From positions 1 to 64,000 of the forward strand of contig CAWEKO010000005.1 in NCBI GenBank assembly GCA_963809715.1: 64,000 nucleotides of DNA, given 5' to 3'. Shown piece by piece: positions 27,173-36,331 of the stretch. How positions within the stretch are numbered: the stretch's first letter is position 1; each line of letters begins with the position of its first letter. Below the pieces are notes generated by a model. That model saw only the letters and a program-made list of their open reading frames with translations. It was not told the origin of the DNA and ran no database searches. Source of the stretch: Bog-473 sp963809715. Its GTDB lineage: Bacteria; Actinomycetota; Acidimicrobiia; Acidimicrobiales; RAAP-2. The position numbers and the translations under genes were made by a program.

Positions 27173-27805
27173 ATGCCGGCCCGAGGACGCCTCCTCGCGC
27201 TCGAGGGCATCGACGGGAGCGGCAAGTCGACCCAGGCCCGGGCGCTGGCCGAGACACTCGGCGCCCTGTTGACCCATGAGCCGGGGGCGACGCCGGTCGG
27301 CCGGACCCTGCGCCGGCTCGTGCTCGACCCTGAGGAACCAGCTCTGGCACTGCGCACCGAGGCGCTCCTCATGGCGGCCGACCGGGCCCAGCACGTGGCC
27401 GCCGTGGTGGAGCCCGCGCTGGCCGCCGGTTCCTGGGTGGTGAGCGACCGCTACTCGGGCTCGACCATCGCCTACCAGGGCTACGGCCGGGGTCTGCCCG
27501 CCGACGAGCTGGCGACCCTGGTGGCCTTTGCCGCGGGCGGGCTGTCCGCCGACCTCTCGATCCTGGTCGACGTGGAGGTCGAGGTGGCGGCGGCGCGGCT
27601 GGCGGCCGCCGGCAAGGGGGACCGCCTCGAGCGCTTGGGCACCGACTTCGCGTCCCGGGTCCGCGAGGGGTTCTTGACCCAGGCCGTGGCCGACCCCGAG
27701 CATTGGGTCGTGGTCGACGGCACGGAGGACGTGGCCGCGCTGACGGCGCATATCGTCGCGGCCGTGCACGATCGACTGGGCGACCCGCCGGCCACGACCC
27801 CGTGA
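27173..27805 (+). CDS. tmk: thymidylate kinase
   Basis: The 210-residue product has the P-loop LEGIDGSGKSTQA, the DR(Y/H) motif in VSDRYSGSTIAYQGYGRG and a LID-like region ending GDRLERLG. It phosphorylates dTMP to dTDP. Linkage to topA and holB is common in actinobacteria. It overlaps holB by 4 bp (GTGA). Confidence 0.95.
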   Translation: MPARGRLLALEGIDGSGKSTQARALAETLGALLTHEPGATPVGRTLRRLVLDPEEPALALRTEALLMAADRAQHVAAVVEPALAAGSWVVSDRYSGSTIAYQGYGRGLPADELATLVAFAAGGLSADLSILVDVEVEVAAARLAAAGKGDRLERLGTDFASRVREGFLTQAVADPEHWVVVDGTEDVAALTAHIVAAVHDRLGDPPATTP

Positions 27806-28896
27806 GCGAAGAACGACCCGCACCGTCCCTGTTCTCCGGCGTGATGGGCCAGGAGGAGGCGGTGGCTTCGCTGCTCGCCGCCGCGATCAATCCGGTGCAC
27901 GCCTATCTCTTCGTCGGCCCTTCGGGCAACGGGGGACTGGCCGCCGCCTCGGGCTTCGCCGCCGCGCTGCTCTGTCCCGACGGGGGATGCGGAACCTGTG
28001 CCACCTGCCAGGCGGCTCTGGCCGGAACGGCGCCCGACCTCCACGTCATACGGCGCAGCGGTGCCACCGTGTCGAAGGAGATGATGCGCCAGGTGGTGAC
28101 GTTGGCACACCACCGCCCGCTGGTGTCGGCACGCCAGGTGATCGTGGTGCGCGACATGCATCTGGTGCTTGACCGGGCGCCGGTCCTGCTCAAGGCGCTC
28201 GAGGAGCCGCCGGGCGAGACCGTGTTCGTCCTCCTGGCCGACGAGATGAACAGCGACCTGGTGACGATCGCCAGTCGCTGCGTCACGGTGCCCTTCCCGC
28301 AGGTGCCGCGCGACGCTTTGCTGCACTGGCTCGAGGATGCCGGCGTCGCACCCGAGTTGGCCGCGGCGGTGACCGACAGCAGCGGGGGCAACCCGGAACG
28401 GGCCCGGGTGATGGTGGAGGACTCCGACGTGGCGGCCCGGGTGGCGTTGTGGTCGTCGGTACCCGACGCCCTGACCGGCTCCGGCACCACGGCGGCCTTG
28501 CTGGTCCGGCACGTGATCGAGTCGGCTGACCGCGCCGTCGAGCCGCTTCGGGTGGCGCACCAGCGTGAGCTCGAGACGCTGACCGAGGCGGCCAAGGAGA
28601 TGGGCGAGCGCTCGCTGCCGGGTCGCAAGGAAATTGTGGACCAGTACCAGCGTGAGGAGCGCCGCTTCAGGGTGGACGCACTGCGGGCAGGGCTGGGCGT
28701 TCTGGCCCGGACCTACCGGTCCCAGGTCGCCGGGGCCGTGCGCGGGGGAGCCGCCGGAGTGGGTGACCAGGACGTGCAGGCCGCCGCCGCGGCGGTCGAT
28801 CTCATCACGGAGGTGACCCAGGCGCTGCCCCGCAACCCGAACGAGACCCTGCTGCTCCAGTCGCTCTTCGTCCGGCTGGCCGCACTCGCCGCCTGA
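27802..28896 (+). CDS. holB: DNA polymerase III delta' subunit
   Basis: The 364-residue product starts at GTG 27802. It has an AAA+ clamp-loader fold with a degenerate P-loop (VGPSGNGGLA, lacking the Lys, as delta' subunits often do), a zinc-binding cluster CPDGGCGTCATC, sensor-like LLKALEEPPGETVF and TIASRCVTVPF. It is part of the clamp loader in the replisome. It is last in the topA-tmk-holB operon. Confidence 0.92.
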   Translation: MSEERPAPSLFSGVMGQEEAVASLLAAAINPVHAYLFVGPSGNGGLAAASGFAAALLCPDGGCGTCATCQAALAGTAPDLHVIRRSGATVSKEMMRQVVTLAHHRPLVSARQVIVVRDMHLVLDRAPVLLKALEEPPGETVFVLLADEMNSDLVTIASRCVTVPFPQVPRDALLHWLEDAGVAPELAAAVTDSSGGNPERARVMVEDSDVAARVALWSSVPDALTGSGTTAALLVRHVIESADRAVEPLRVAHQRELETLTEAAKEMGERSLPGRKEIVDQYQREERRFRVDALRAGLGVLARTYRSQVAGAVRGGAAGVGDQDVQAAAAAVDLITEVTQALPRNPNETLLLQSLFVRLAALAA

Positions 28897-29293
28897 ACGG
28901 ACCTCTCGCCGGGGTCGGGCCGGAGCCGGTCAGGAAAGCCGAGGGGGTCTGTTTGCCCGAGTCGGTCGGTCACGGCCATGTCAGGCCTGGTCAGGTCCGC
29001 CCGCAGTGCGGCGGCACGGGCGACCTTCAGGGCGATTGTTCGGCGGCACTACGGAGCGGCCGTCGCTCAGGGTCTCCGACGTCCTCGGCGCGACTCCGGG
29101 GGTCTCTGTCAGGCCGGTTACCCTTAATCGGGTAATTGTGACGTATTGCCACGTGCAGCTTGCTGCTGGGCGCTGGAGCTGAAAATCTCCAACGACCATC
29201 CAACGCCAACAAGCATCGCTCACGGTGATAATTCGTGAAACCGTAGAAAAGGGCACCGAAAGTCCTGTAAGTCAGCCGCAAATCCAAGTTTTC
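28897..29293. other. gene-free spacer before tRNA-Thr
   Basis: About 400 bp without a supported gene. GC drops from about 29.1 kb onward. I see no clear hairpin with a T-run. The spacer presumably contains the promoter of tRNA-Thr; a good -35/-10 pair was not identified. Confidence 0.6.
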
Positions 29294-29369
29294 GCCTGGG
29301 TAGCTCAGTCGGTAGAGCAGCGCACTCGTAATGCGCAGGTCAGGAGTTCGAATCTCCTCTCAGGCTCCA
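29294..29369 (+). tRNA. tRNA-Thr (anticodon CGT)
   Basis: Cloverleaf with acceptor GCCTGGG/CTCAGGC (one G-T pair), anticodon stem GCGCA/TGCGC, loop CTCGTAA (anticodon CGT), T-arm AGGAG-TTCGAAT-CTCCT and an encoded CCA end at 29367-29369. It is intact. Its 3' part from the anticodon loop is the attachment core of the island that follows. Confidence 0.96.
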
Positions 29370-29379
29370 GGTCAGAGGC
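29325..29379 (+). repeat. attachment core, copy A (within and just past tRNA-Thr)
   Basis: Reference copy. It runs from the anticodon loop (CTCGTAA) through the CCA end to GTCAGAGGC. The whole 55 bp is repeated exactly at 33380-33434. The start in the anticodon loop is typical of integrase cores in tRNA genes. Confidence 0.9.
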
Positions 29380-29414
29380 AATATTTGCCCTGACAAACCT
29401 TTCGGACACGCTCT

Positions 29415-29462
29415 GTCCAAACACGCGTCCCAACAATTTCGGGAGAACAGCGAAATACGCGA
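29415..29462 (+). repeat. left-arm sequence of the first cassette
   Basis: Contains GTCCAAAC (29415) and GTCCCAAC (29427), then ATTTCGGG and GAACAGCG boxes. A similar block recurs at 39061-39107 behind the degenerate boundary. Probably the short arm on the tRNA-proximal side of the attachment core. Confidence 0.55.
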
Positions 29463-29693
29463 TCTCGCTCCGCCCGGCGAGAGAGAGGGTGCGCTAGCGC
29501 TGATGTTCCAAGCTGAAAGTTGTCAACAATCTGTCCAACGACCGTTTGCATTGGCGGTTGACGGCGACCCATAGTTGGTGCGGGCGGTCTAGCGAACTTC
29601 ATTCCGTCTTGACGACATCGGAATTCCGACACAAATGGGGGAGCACGGCACTCGAAAGGTGCCGGGTTCGGGACTACGGAGGCATCGAGACGA

Positions 29694-31493
29694 ATGAGAC
29701 ATACGGCGAGAAAATTTGGCGCGGGGCCCCTTCGGCTGGGTGTCGGATCAGCTCTGGTCCTGGCCGGGATGGCGTTGTTGGCAGCGCCGGCAAGCGCAGC
29801 CACTGCAACGAGCACCGCAGTGACGGAGTCGTCGGGAGCGGTGACCGGTGCTCCGGTTACCTTCACGGCAACAGTGACCCATGGGGCGTCCGCGGTCCCG
29901 ACCGGGACGGTCGTGTTCATGGTCACGGGCATGGACGCAGCGCCTTTCACCTGCGACGGCGGAAATACCGCGACCCTGTCGCCCAACGGAAGCGGCCCGG
30001 GCTCGGTGGCCACCTGCAGCTTCGCCGGCGGCCTCCAGGCGAGCGACTCCAGCTATCAGGTCACGGCCGATTACAGCGGTGACGGCACCTTCAACGCGAG
30101 CAGCGGCATGCTCAGCGCCAACATCAACCGGGGTGCAACCAGCACGGCGCTCATCTCGTCGTCGAACCCGACGGTCTCCGGACAGCCGGTGACTTACACG
30201 GCGACCGTTGCCCCGACGAGTCCTGCTACCGGGTCTCCTACGGGATCGGTTACCTTTGCCATCAGCGGTACCGTCTGCGACATCACCGGCGACACGGTGT
30301 CGCTGAGTGGTGGTTCTGCTTCTTGCACCATCTCTGCGGGTTTGTCCGCACAGCTCAGTCCGTACTCGGTCAGCGCCAGCTACTCCGGTGACCCGAACTA
30401 CAAGCCGAGCACCGGCAACGTGAGCCAAGCCGTCTCCAAGGCGGCGGTGACCGTCGGTCTGACGAGTTCCGCTGCGTCGGCCGTCACGGGCCAGCTGATC
30501 AGCTTCACGGCGAGCATCACCTCGGTGACACCGCCGGGGTCCGGCACGCCGAGCGGCAACATCGTGTTCCTCGTGCAGGGAAACAACGTGCTGCCCGGTC
30601 AGCCAGGCTTTTCCGAGACCTGTGATGGTGGGAACACGCAGCCGCTTTCGGGTGGCAGCGCGATCTGCAACTTCGCGGGTGGTCTGGTCGCCGTCCCGAT
30701 CACCTACACGGTGACGGCTACGCTCAAGGACCCGAACTTCACGTCATCCCCGGCGGCCTCGCTGGTGCAACCCGTGAACAAGGCGTCGACAACGACGACC
30801 GTGAGCGGATTGCCCGCAGGGGGATCGGTGCTTGCTTCGCAGGGCTTCACCTTCACAGTCACGATCCAGTCGAACAGTCCGAGTGGAACCGTGCCCACGG
30901 GCAATCTCGAGTGGGCCGTGTGCGTTCGAAACGCGACCACGTGCTCGGGTCTGCCCGGTGGGACGTTCCTCATGCCGAAGCCGACGGCGAAGGACATCGC
31001 GCACCACGAGCAGATCGTTACGTACTCGGTTCCAGGCGGAATGCCGACCGGCCTCTACACCTTGAACGCGAACTTCTCGGGCAACTCCAACTACGGGGCA
31101 AGTTCCGCGCCAACCAAGTTCATTCTGGTCCACAAAGCCCCGACCAGCATGCACATCGTGGTGGGGCACAACCCGTTGCTGGAGGGGAGCAACATGCAAA
31201 TCAAGGCTGCTGTGGTGGCCGATCCGGCGACCAGCGATAGCCTCGGTGCCCCTCAGGGCACGGTGACGTTCACCGTCACCGGTGCCGGCGGCGACACCGT
31301 CACCTGCAACTCGGGCTCGAACGTCATCACCATCAGCACCACGTCCTCGAATCAGGGCCGTGCGGTCTGCACCGTCCGGGCCGCCGACATCTCGGCGGGT
31401 GACAGCCCCTACGAGGTGCATGCGCAGTACTCGGGCGATCACAACTACGACTCGGTGGCCGGCAACGAACTGGTATACGTCGACACCCCGTAA
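29694..31493 (+). CDS. secreted protein with bacterial Ig-like repeats
   Basis: The 599-residue product has a Sec signal peptide (basic start, SALVLAGMALLAAPASAA, cleavage near residue 36) and at least five Ig-like Big_3/Big_5-type repeats. Their signature is PVTFTATV, PTGTVVFMV, C-pairs and YSGDGTFNASSG or YSGDPNYKPSTG. The paired cysteines suggest disulphides. Probably a surface or adhesion protein; ligand unknown. It is the only intact cargo of the first cassette. Its spacer from the tRNA (about 320 bp) holds the left arm. Confidence 0.85.
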   Translation: MRHTARKFGAGPLRLGVGSALVLAGMALLAAPASAATATSTAVTESSGAVTGAPVTFTATVTHGASAVPTGTVVFMVTGMDAAPFTCDGGNTATLSPNGSGPGSVATCSFAGGLQASDSSYQVTADYSGDGTFNASSGMLSANINRGATSTALISSSNPTVSGQPVTYTATVAPTSPATGSPTGSVTFAISGTVCDITGDTVSLSGGSASCTISAGLSAQLSPYSVSASYSGDPNYKPSTGNVSQAVSKAAVTVGLTSSAASAVTGQLISFTASITSVTPPGSGTPSGNIVFLVQGNNVLPGQPGFSETCDGGNTQPLSGGSAICNFAGGLVAVPITYTVTATLKDPNFTSSPAASLVQPVNKASTTTTVSGLPAGGSVLASQGFTFTVTIQSNSPSGTVPTGNLEWAVCVRNATTCSGLPGGTFLMPKPTAKDIAHHEQIVTYSVPGGMPTGLYTLNANFSGNSNYGASSAPTKFILVHKAPTSMHIVVGHNPLLEGSNMQIKAAVVADPATSDSLGAPQGTVTFTVTGAGGDTVTCNSGSNVITISTTSSNQGRAVCTVRAADISAGDSPYEVHAQYSGDHNYDSVAGNELVYVDTP

Positions 31494-31539
31494 CTGACAA
31501 ATACCATGTAATTACAGGTTCTCCTCGGGTTTCCGTGGG

Positions 31540-32875
31540 TCAATTCGAGGCGAGAAGAACCCGCTGGGTGGGGAGCTCGACGGTGATGTCGCCACAGCAG
31601 AGGTAGATCATTGCGTTCAGGGCGGCGGCGGAGTGATGGCCATAACCGCGGTGGTTGATGAGGCGGATCTTCGAGTTGAGGCCTTCCAGCTTGGAATTAG
31701 AAAGTCCGAGCTCCACCGCGGCGAGAATGCGCTCGCGGTTGTTGCGCACAGTCTTTGACAGCGTGACGAACGCGGGGATCCGGCATCGGCACGCCCACGC
31801 CAACCACCAGTCGAGGTGGTAGGCGGCGTCAGAGGCACGCGACAGGCGGTAGAGATCACGGATCCCTTCCTTGACCTGCCAACAGCGATACAGGACCGAA
31901 CGCGACCGGCGCAGCTCGTGGAGGACGTCGAGCTGGGAGGGCTTGAGGTCGTCGTGCTCCTTGAGCAGCGCCCAGCGGGTTTGCTTGACCCATCGGGTCT
32001 CGTTGCGACGCAGCTCGGGCGCGTCAGCGCGGGGCCTGCCGCGTTGACGGGGCGTGTGCGGGCGGAGCTTGCGCTCCTCGTTCCATGCCCACCGCCTGGC
32101 CTTGTCGACCGCCTCGTTGGCCAGCTATCACGAGATGGAACGGGTCCACGCACTGGGTCACGTGGGGCGCCTTGGCGTCGGTGGCGGACTTGTAGGCCCA
32201 CCCATGTCCAAGCTGATCACCTCGATGCGCGCCACCCGCTCGTCGCCCAATTCGTCGTAGAAGGCCTCGAGGACCGAGTGGTCCCTGCCCTCGGCCGCCC
32301 AGACGACCGCACCCTCGCGATCGTGGTCGGCGACGACGGTCAAGAAGCGGTGTCCCTTGCGATAGGAGACCTCGTCGACGCCGATCCGGTAGAGGTTCTC
32401 GAGGCGGGTGTCATCAATCGCCTTGGTCACCACGTCGATCACGATCTTGGCCACCGCCTCCCAGCTGACCCGGAGCAGCTTGGTGATCGTGGTCTTCTCG
32501 ACGTGCTGGGCCAGCCAGGCCACGACGTCTTGGAAGTCCCGGCGTGCCGGGCCCCGGGGCGCGCCCAGGGGACCTCCTCGGTGCGCACCCGCTGACAGCG
32601 CCGACAGGCGATCCAGCAGATGTCGGCTTCGAGGAAGCACCGGGCCGCCCGAGGTCCAGGTGGCGCCACCGGCGCACCGAACGGTCGTAGCTCGCCCAGG
32701 TTGCCCACCCGCACGGACAGCGGTGCTTGGACCGGCGCCGGCGCAGTCCGACCACGATCCCATCTGGGGCAAAGGTCACACTGGCCACCGAAGCCCCGAC
32801 GAGGGCCAGCATCTTGTTGAATGAAGTGGTGACGCGCACGCGTTCTCCCAGGTAGCTCGGTTTGCCTGGTCGCAT
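31540..32875 (-). pseudogene. ISL3-family transposase, multiply frameshifted
   Basis: Fragments in three frames spell one ISL3-type transposase read right to left. They are: N-terminal zinc region (HRCPCGWATWASYD), FLEADICWIACRRCQ, HTH and DDE core (ITKLLRVSWEAVAKIV, RIGVDEVSYRKGHRFLTVV), and C-terminal NSKLEGLNSKIRLINHRGYG. At least three frameshifts separate them. Terminal inverted repeats were not identified, so the IS ends are unknown. It is inactive and does not explain the attachment repeats. Confidence 0.85.
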
Positions 32876-32918
32876 CCGAAACTACGAGGGCGACGCGTGC
32901 CGCGTCCTTTCGCGAAGA

Positions 32919-32939
32919 GGCCCCGGCGGTGCCGGGGCC
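32919..32939. repeat. perfect 9-bp inverted repeat
   Basis: GGCCCCGGC, loop GGT, GCCGGGGCC, about 45 bp from the 5' end of the dead transposase. There is no T-run on either side, so intrinsic termination is doubtful. It could be part of the former IS end. The remaining sequence to 33233 holds short GGCCTTCGGCC-type repeats but no gene. Confidence 0.6.
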
Positions 32940-33233
32940 CATCACATGGTTGCTGGCTCCGTATGCACCTCGGCGAGCGTCAAGGGTTCACTGCGTCGGC
33001 CTCCGGCCGCCCTTGACCGGCCTTCGGCCGGCCTTGACCATCCTGGCGAACCTCGAGGCGTGTTGGTCAGCTCGAAAGCAAGTGCCCCTGTCGTGCGAGA
33101 GCAAACACCATCTCTCGCTACAGCCAACAGATGGCCGCGGCGACGCGCGGCAAGTCATCTTGTTGGGACAGCTAGGAAGCGCTCGGCCTGCCCAGAAAGC
33201 CCATTGTTTAGGTCTCTCTGACTAAACGAAACT

Positions 33234-33285
33234 GTCCCAACTTTGTCCCAACAATTGGGTCCCGGCCCGTCCCGCAAAGTCCCAA
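33234..33285 (+). repeat. arm-site array, boundary B
   Basis: Five GTCCC boxes begin at 33234, 33245, 33259, 33269 and 33279 (GTCCCAA, GTCCCAAC, GTCCCG, GTCCCG, GTCCCAA). The spacing is 11, 14, 10 and 10 bp, that is, on one face of the helix. Two inverted GGGAC boxes follow at 33342 and 33352, nearer the core. The layout resembles integrase arm-binding sites. Confidence 0.7.
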
Positions 33286-33379
33286 TCAGTCTCACCCTCA
33301 GGGAAGAGAGAGTCCGATGAGCAGCGGAATTGGTACTGGGCGGGACGCACCGGGACCGGACGAGATTTTGTGGATCTCC

Positions 33380-33434
33380 CTCGTAATGCGCAGGTCAGGA
33401 GTTCGAATCTCCTCTCAGGCTCCAGGTCAGAGGC
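33380..33434 (+). repeat. attachment core, copy B
   Basis: Exact 55-bp copy of 29325-29379. The anticodon-stem 5' half and D-arm are missing, so it is not a tRNA. The perfect identity suggests recent insertion or continued recombination. Confidence 0.9.
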
Positions 33435-33615
33435 GCACTGGTCATGCGACGGTCGTGAACAGGACCCTGGCGCAGGTCGGCATACACGCCGAGGTGGCTA
33501 GTTGGATGCCGGCCAGCCCGCTGACACCCAGGGGAAATCCCGCGATGAAGCGTACCGTGACAGACTCGGTTGGATCGTCTTACCCGATCGAACCAACACG
33601 AGGAGGCGGTGCGTC

Positions 33616-35592
33616 GTGTCGAGGCCGGTAAATTCGTCCTTGGGGGCATGCCGTTTCTTTGCCGTCTTGGCCCTGACCAGTGGATCACTGATTGGAGGAT
33701 CGCTGCTCGGAGGATTGATCAGTCAGGCGTCGGCGGACGCTGCGGTCAGCGGTGTGCAGGTATTGGGGTGGGGATTCGACGTTCCCGAGGCCGTCTCCTC
33801 GGACGGTACCCACGTCTGGGTGGCGAACCACAACGGACACTCGGTGACCGAGCTGAACGCGTCGACGGGCAGCCTGGTCCACGCGATCTCGGGCCCGAGC
33901 TACGGGTTCCAATACCCTTCCGCCATCTCATCCGACGGGACCCACGTCTGGGTGGCGAACGACCCCGGTCAATCAGTGACTGAGCTGAAGGCGTCGACGG
34001 GCGCCCTGGTCGGGGTCATCTCGGGCTCGAGCTACGGGTTCGATGACGCAGACGGCATCACATCTGACGGCACCCACGTCTGGGTGGCGAACTACGACGG
34101 CAACTCGGTGACCGAGCTGAGCGCGTCGACAGGCGCCCTGGTCCAGGTCATCTCGGCCTCGAGCTACGGGTTCAAGCATCCATCCGCCGTCTCCTCTGAC
34201 GGGACCCACGTCTGGGTGGCGAACCCCCGCGGCAAGTCGGTCACGGAGCTGAGCGCGTCGACGGGCGCCCTGGTGCAGGTCATCTCGGGATCGAACTATC
34301 AGTTCAAATATCCCGACGCCGTCTCCTCCGACGGGACCCACGTCTGGGCGTCCAACGACGAGGGCAACTCGGTGACCGAGCTGAGCGCCTCGACGGGCGC
34401 CCTGGTCAAGGTCATCTCGGGCTCGAGCTACGGGTTCAACGGTCCCGGCGCGATCGCCTCTGACGCCACTCACGTCTGGGTGGCGAACGCCAGCGGCAAC
34501 TCGGTGACCGAGCTGAGCGCCTCGACGGGCGCCCTGGTCCAGATAATCAAGGGCTCGGGCCACGGGTTCAAATACCCCGACGCCGTCTCCTCGGACGGGA
34601 CCCACGTCTGGGCGTCCAACTACGAGGGCAACTCGGTGACCGAGCTGAGCGCGTCGACGGGCGCCCTGGTCCAGGTCATCTCGGGCTCGAGCTACGGGTT
34701 CAACAGTCCCAACGCCGTCTCCTCCGACGGGACCCACGTCTGGGTGGCGAACAACACTGGCAAGTCGGTGACCGAGCTGAGCACGTCGACCGGCGCCCTG
34801 GTCCAGGTGATCAAGGGCTCGAGCTACGGGTTCAAAGGTCCAGATTCCATCTCCTCGGACGGGATGCACGTCTGGGTGGCGAACGACCCGGGCAACTCGG
34901 TCACCGAGCTGAATGCTTCGACGGGCGCCCTGGTCCAGGTGATCAAGGGCTCGAGCTACGGGTTCGGCGATCCCAATGGCATATCCTCCGATGGGACGCA
35001 TGTCTGGGTGGCGAACTCAACCTTCAGCTCGGTGACCGAGCTGAGCGCTTCGACGGGCGCTCTGGTCCAGGTGATCAGGGGCTCGAGCGACGGGTTCGAT
35101 TTCCCGCTCGCCGTCTCCTCCGATGGGACGCACGTCTGGGTGGCGGACGCCTACGGTAACTCGGTGACCGAGTTGAGCGCTTCGACGGGCGCTCTGGTCC
35201 AGGTCATCTCCAGCTCGAGCTACGGGTTCAACGTTCCCGTTTCCATCTCATCCGACGGGGCACACGTCTGGGTGGCCAACGACACCGACGGGTCCGGCAG
35301 CAACTCGTTGACCGAGCTGAGCGCTTCGACGGGCGCTCTGGTCCAGGTCATCTCCAGTTCGAGCTACGGGTTCGATCTACCGCTCGCCCTCTCCTCCGAC
35401 GGAACCCACGTCTGGGTGACGAACGGCGGCGGCAACTCGGTGACTGAGCTGAGTGTGTCGACGGGCGCCCTAGTCCAGGTCATCTCGGGCTCCAACTACG
35501 GCTTCAACGCTCCCGCTTCGATCTCCTCGGACGGGACAGACGTCTGGGTGGCGAACGGCGACGGCCAGTCTGTGACGGTGTTCCCGACCTGA
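33616..35592 (+). CDS. secreted 14-repeat beta-propeller-like protein
   Basis: The 658-residue product starts at GTG 33616 with AGGAGG at 33601-33606. The signal peptide (FFAVLALTSGSLIGGSLLGG) ends in SQASADA. Fourteen repeats of about 43 residues follow, with core SSDGTHVWVAN, GNSVTELSASTGALV and a YGF turn. This is the NHL/YncE type of beta-propeller blade, and 14 blades fit two seven-bladed propellers. The near-identical DNA units are prone to recombination. It is the sole gene of its cassette. Ligand unknown; a cell-surface role is inferred. Confidence 0.85.
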   Translation: MSRPVNSSLGACRFFAVLALTSGSLIGGSLLGGLISQASADAAVSGVQVLGWGFDVPEAVSSDGTHVWVANHNGHSVTELNASTGSLVHAISGPSYGFQYPSAISSDGTHVWVANDPGQSVTELKASTGALVGVISGSSYGFDDADGITSDGTHVWVANYDGNSVTELSASTGALVQVISASSYGFKHPSAVSSDGTHVWVANPRGKSVTELSASTGALVQVISGSNYQFKYPDAVSSDGTHVWASNDEGNSVTELSASTGALVKVISGSSYGFNGPGAIASDATHVWVANASGNSVTELSASTGALVQIIKGSGHGFKYPDAVSSDGTHVWASNYEGNSVTELSASTGALVQVISGSSYGFNSPNAVSSDGTHVWVANNTGKSVTELSTSTGALVQVIKGSSYGFKGPDSISSDGMHVWVANDPGNSVTELNASTGALVQVIKGSSYGFGDPNGISSDGTHVWVANSTFSSVTELSASTGALVQVIRGSSDGFDFPLAVSSDGTHVWVADAYGNSVTELSASTGALVQVISSSSYGFNVPVSISSDGAHVWVANDTDGSGSNSLTELSASTGALVQVISSSSYGFDLPLALSSDGTHVWVTNGGGNSVTELSVSTGALVQVISGSNYGFNAPASISSDGTDVWVANGDGQSVTVFPT

Positions 35593-35655
35593 ATCCTTGA
35601 TCCGAGTTCGGATATCAGTGTCCAACTGCTCGTAGAGTCGGTCCGCGTCTCGCTC

Positions 35656-35685
35656 GTCCCAACATCGTCCCACAATTCGGTCCCA
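35656..35685 (+). repeat. arm-site array, boundary C
   Basis: Boxes GTCCCAAC (35656), GTCCCA (35667) and GTCCCA (35680), spaced 11 and 13 bp. Inverted GGGAC boxes follow at 35756 and 35771. The last two direct boxes of the other arrays are not recognisable here. Confidence 0.6.
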
Positions 35686-35798
35686 GCGAGTTCCGCTCTG
35701 GCCCGCCGCGTGTCACCGAGAGTTCTGATCCTTCGTTGACCAGGACGCATGGGGAGGGACGGGAGTAGTCGGGACGTGGAGAGATCCCGTTGACGTAC

Positions 35799-35841
35799 CT
35801 CGTAATGCGCAGGTCAGGAGTTCGAATCTCCTCTCAGGCTC
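35799..35841 (+). repeat. attachment core, copy C
   Basis: 43 bp identical to the start of copy A, ending within the CCA-proximal GGCTC; the sequence then diverges (GCAGTAAGAGAGG). It is followed by a left-arm-like stretch GAGGCCGTATTCTCCCTGACC similar to that after copy A. Confidence 0.9.
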
Positions 35842-36331
35842 GCAGTAAGAGAGGCCGTATTCTCCCTGACCAGCGGTCCAAGTCACCTAGTCACGCTGGT
35901 CACCGTTTGCAATGATTTTGCGGCGTTAGGGCAAGCTTCTGGTCACGTCCTCAGGCCGACCGGGGCTTGCTCCGGACTGCCAGCTTGCTGGCCGCAGCCT
36001 TCGACGCCCGTGCGTTTTCCGGCAGTTCCTCGACGGGCGCCGACCATCACGCTGACGGCGGGTGGAGGCGCGTCGTCGCCCGCGGCCACCACCGGTTTGG
36101 CCGTTCTCCTCGGGTTGCTCGCCGTCTGGCTCGGGCGTCCCCACTTGGACGAGCGGCCCACCAATGCCGCACCCCATGGGTCGGGCGACGGATAGCTCCC
36201 GGCGTCGTTCGACGACCGGGTCTAGGTACTGTGGGGAAGTGGTGCCAGCACGAGACCGTCGTGCGGGCTAGCCACCTTGGCGGGCGGCCCCCATTCTGCG
36301 ACGTTGGCACCACGATCGGGGAGGAGGGCTC
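35842..36331 (+). other. spacer before the FtsX-like permease
   Basis: No confident gene. One frame from GTG 36010 to about 36195 encodes a short peptide with a hydrophobic run (GLAVLLGLLAVWLG) but has no ribosome site or recognised family. The GGAGGAGGG at about 36318-36326 belongs to the next gene. Confidence 0.5.

Noticed and set aside
29027..29287. Minus-strand frame of 86 codons before tRNA-Thr
   Set aside because: No ribosome site, no family motif, and it ends in the tRNA promoter region.
31540..32875. ISL3 transposase as the agent that built the island
   Set aside because: It is multiply frameshifted and occurs in one segment only. ISL3 elements do not use tRNA cores, and the repeats lie elsewhere.
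32919..32939. GC-rich perfect hairpin as an intrinsic terminator
   Set aside because: No T-run follows on either strand.
33973..35001. Minus-strand frame of 342 codons with regular repeats
   Set aside because: The repeats mirror the blade repeats of the plus-strand gene, which has a signal peptide, ribosome site and coherent fold.
33760..35590. Regular repeats of about 130 bp considered as a CRISPR array
   Set aside because: The units are coding, contiguous and without unique spacers; no cas genes are near.
36010..36195. Short frame with a hydrophobic run in the spacer before the FtsX gene
   Set aside because: No ribosome site and no recognised homology. Mentioned only in the spacer entry.
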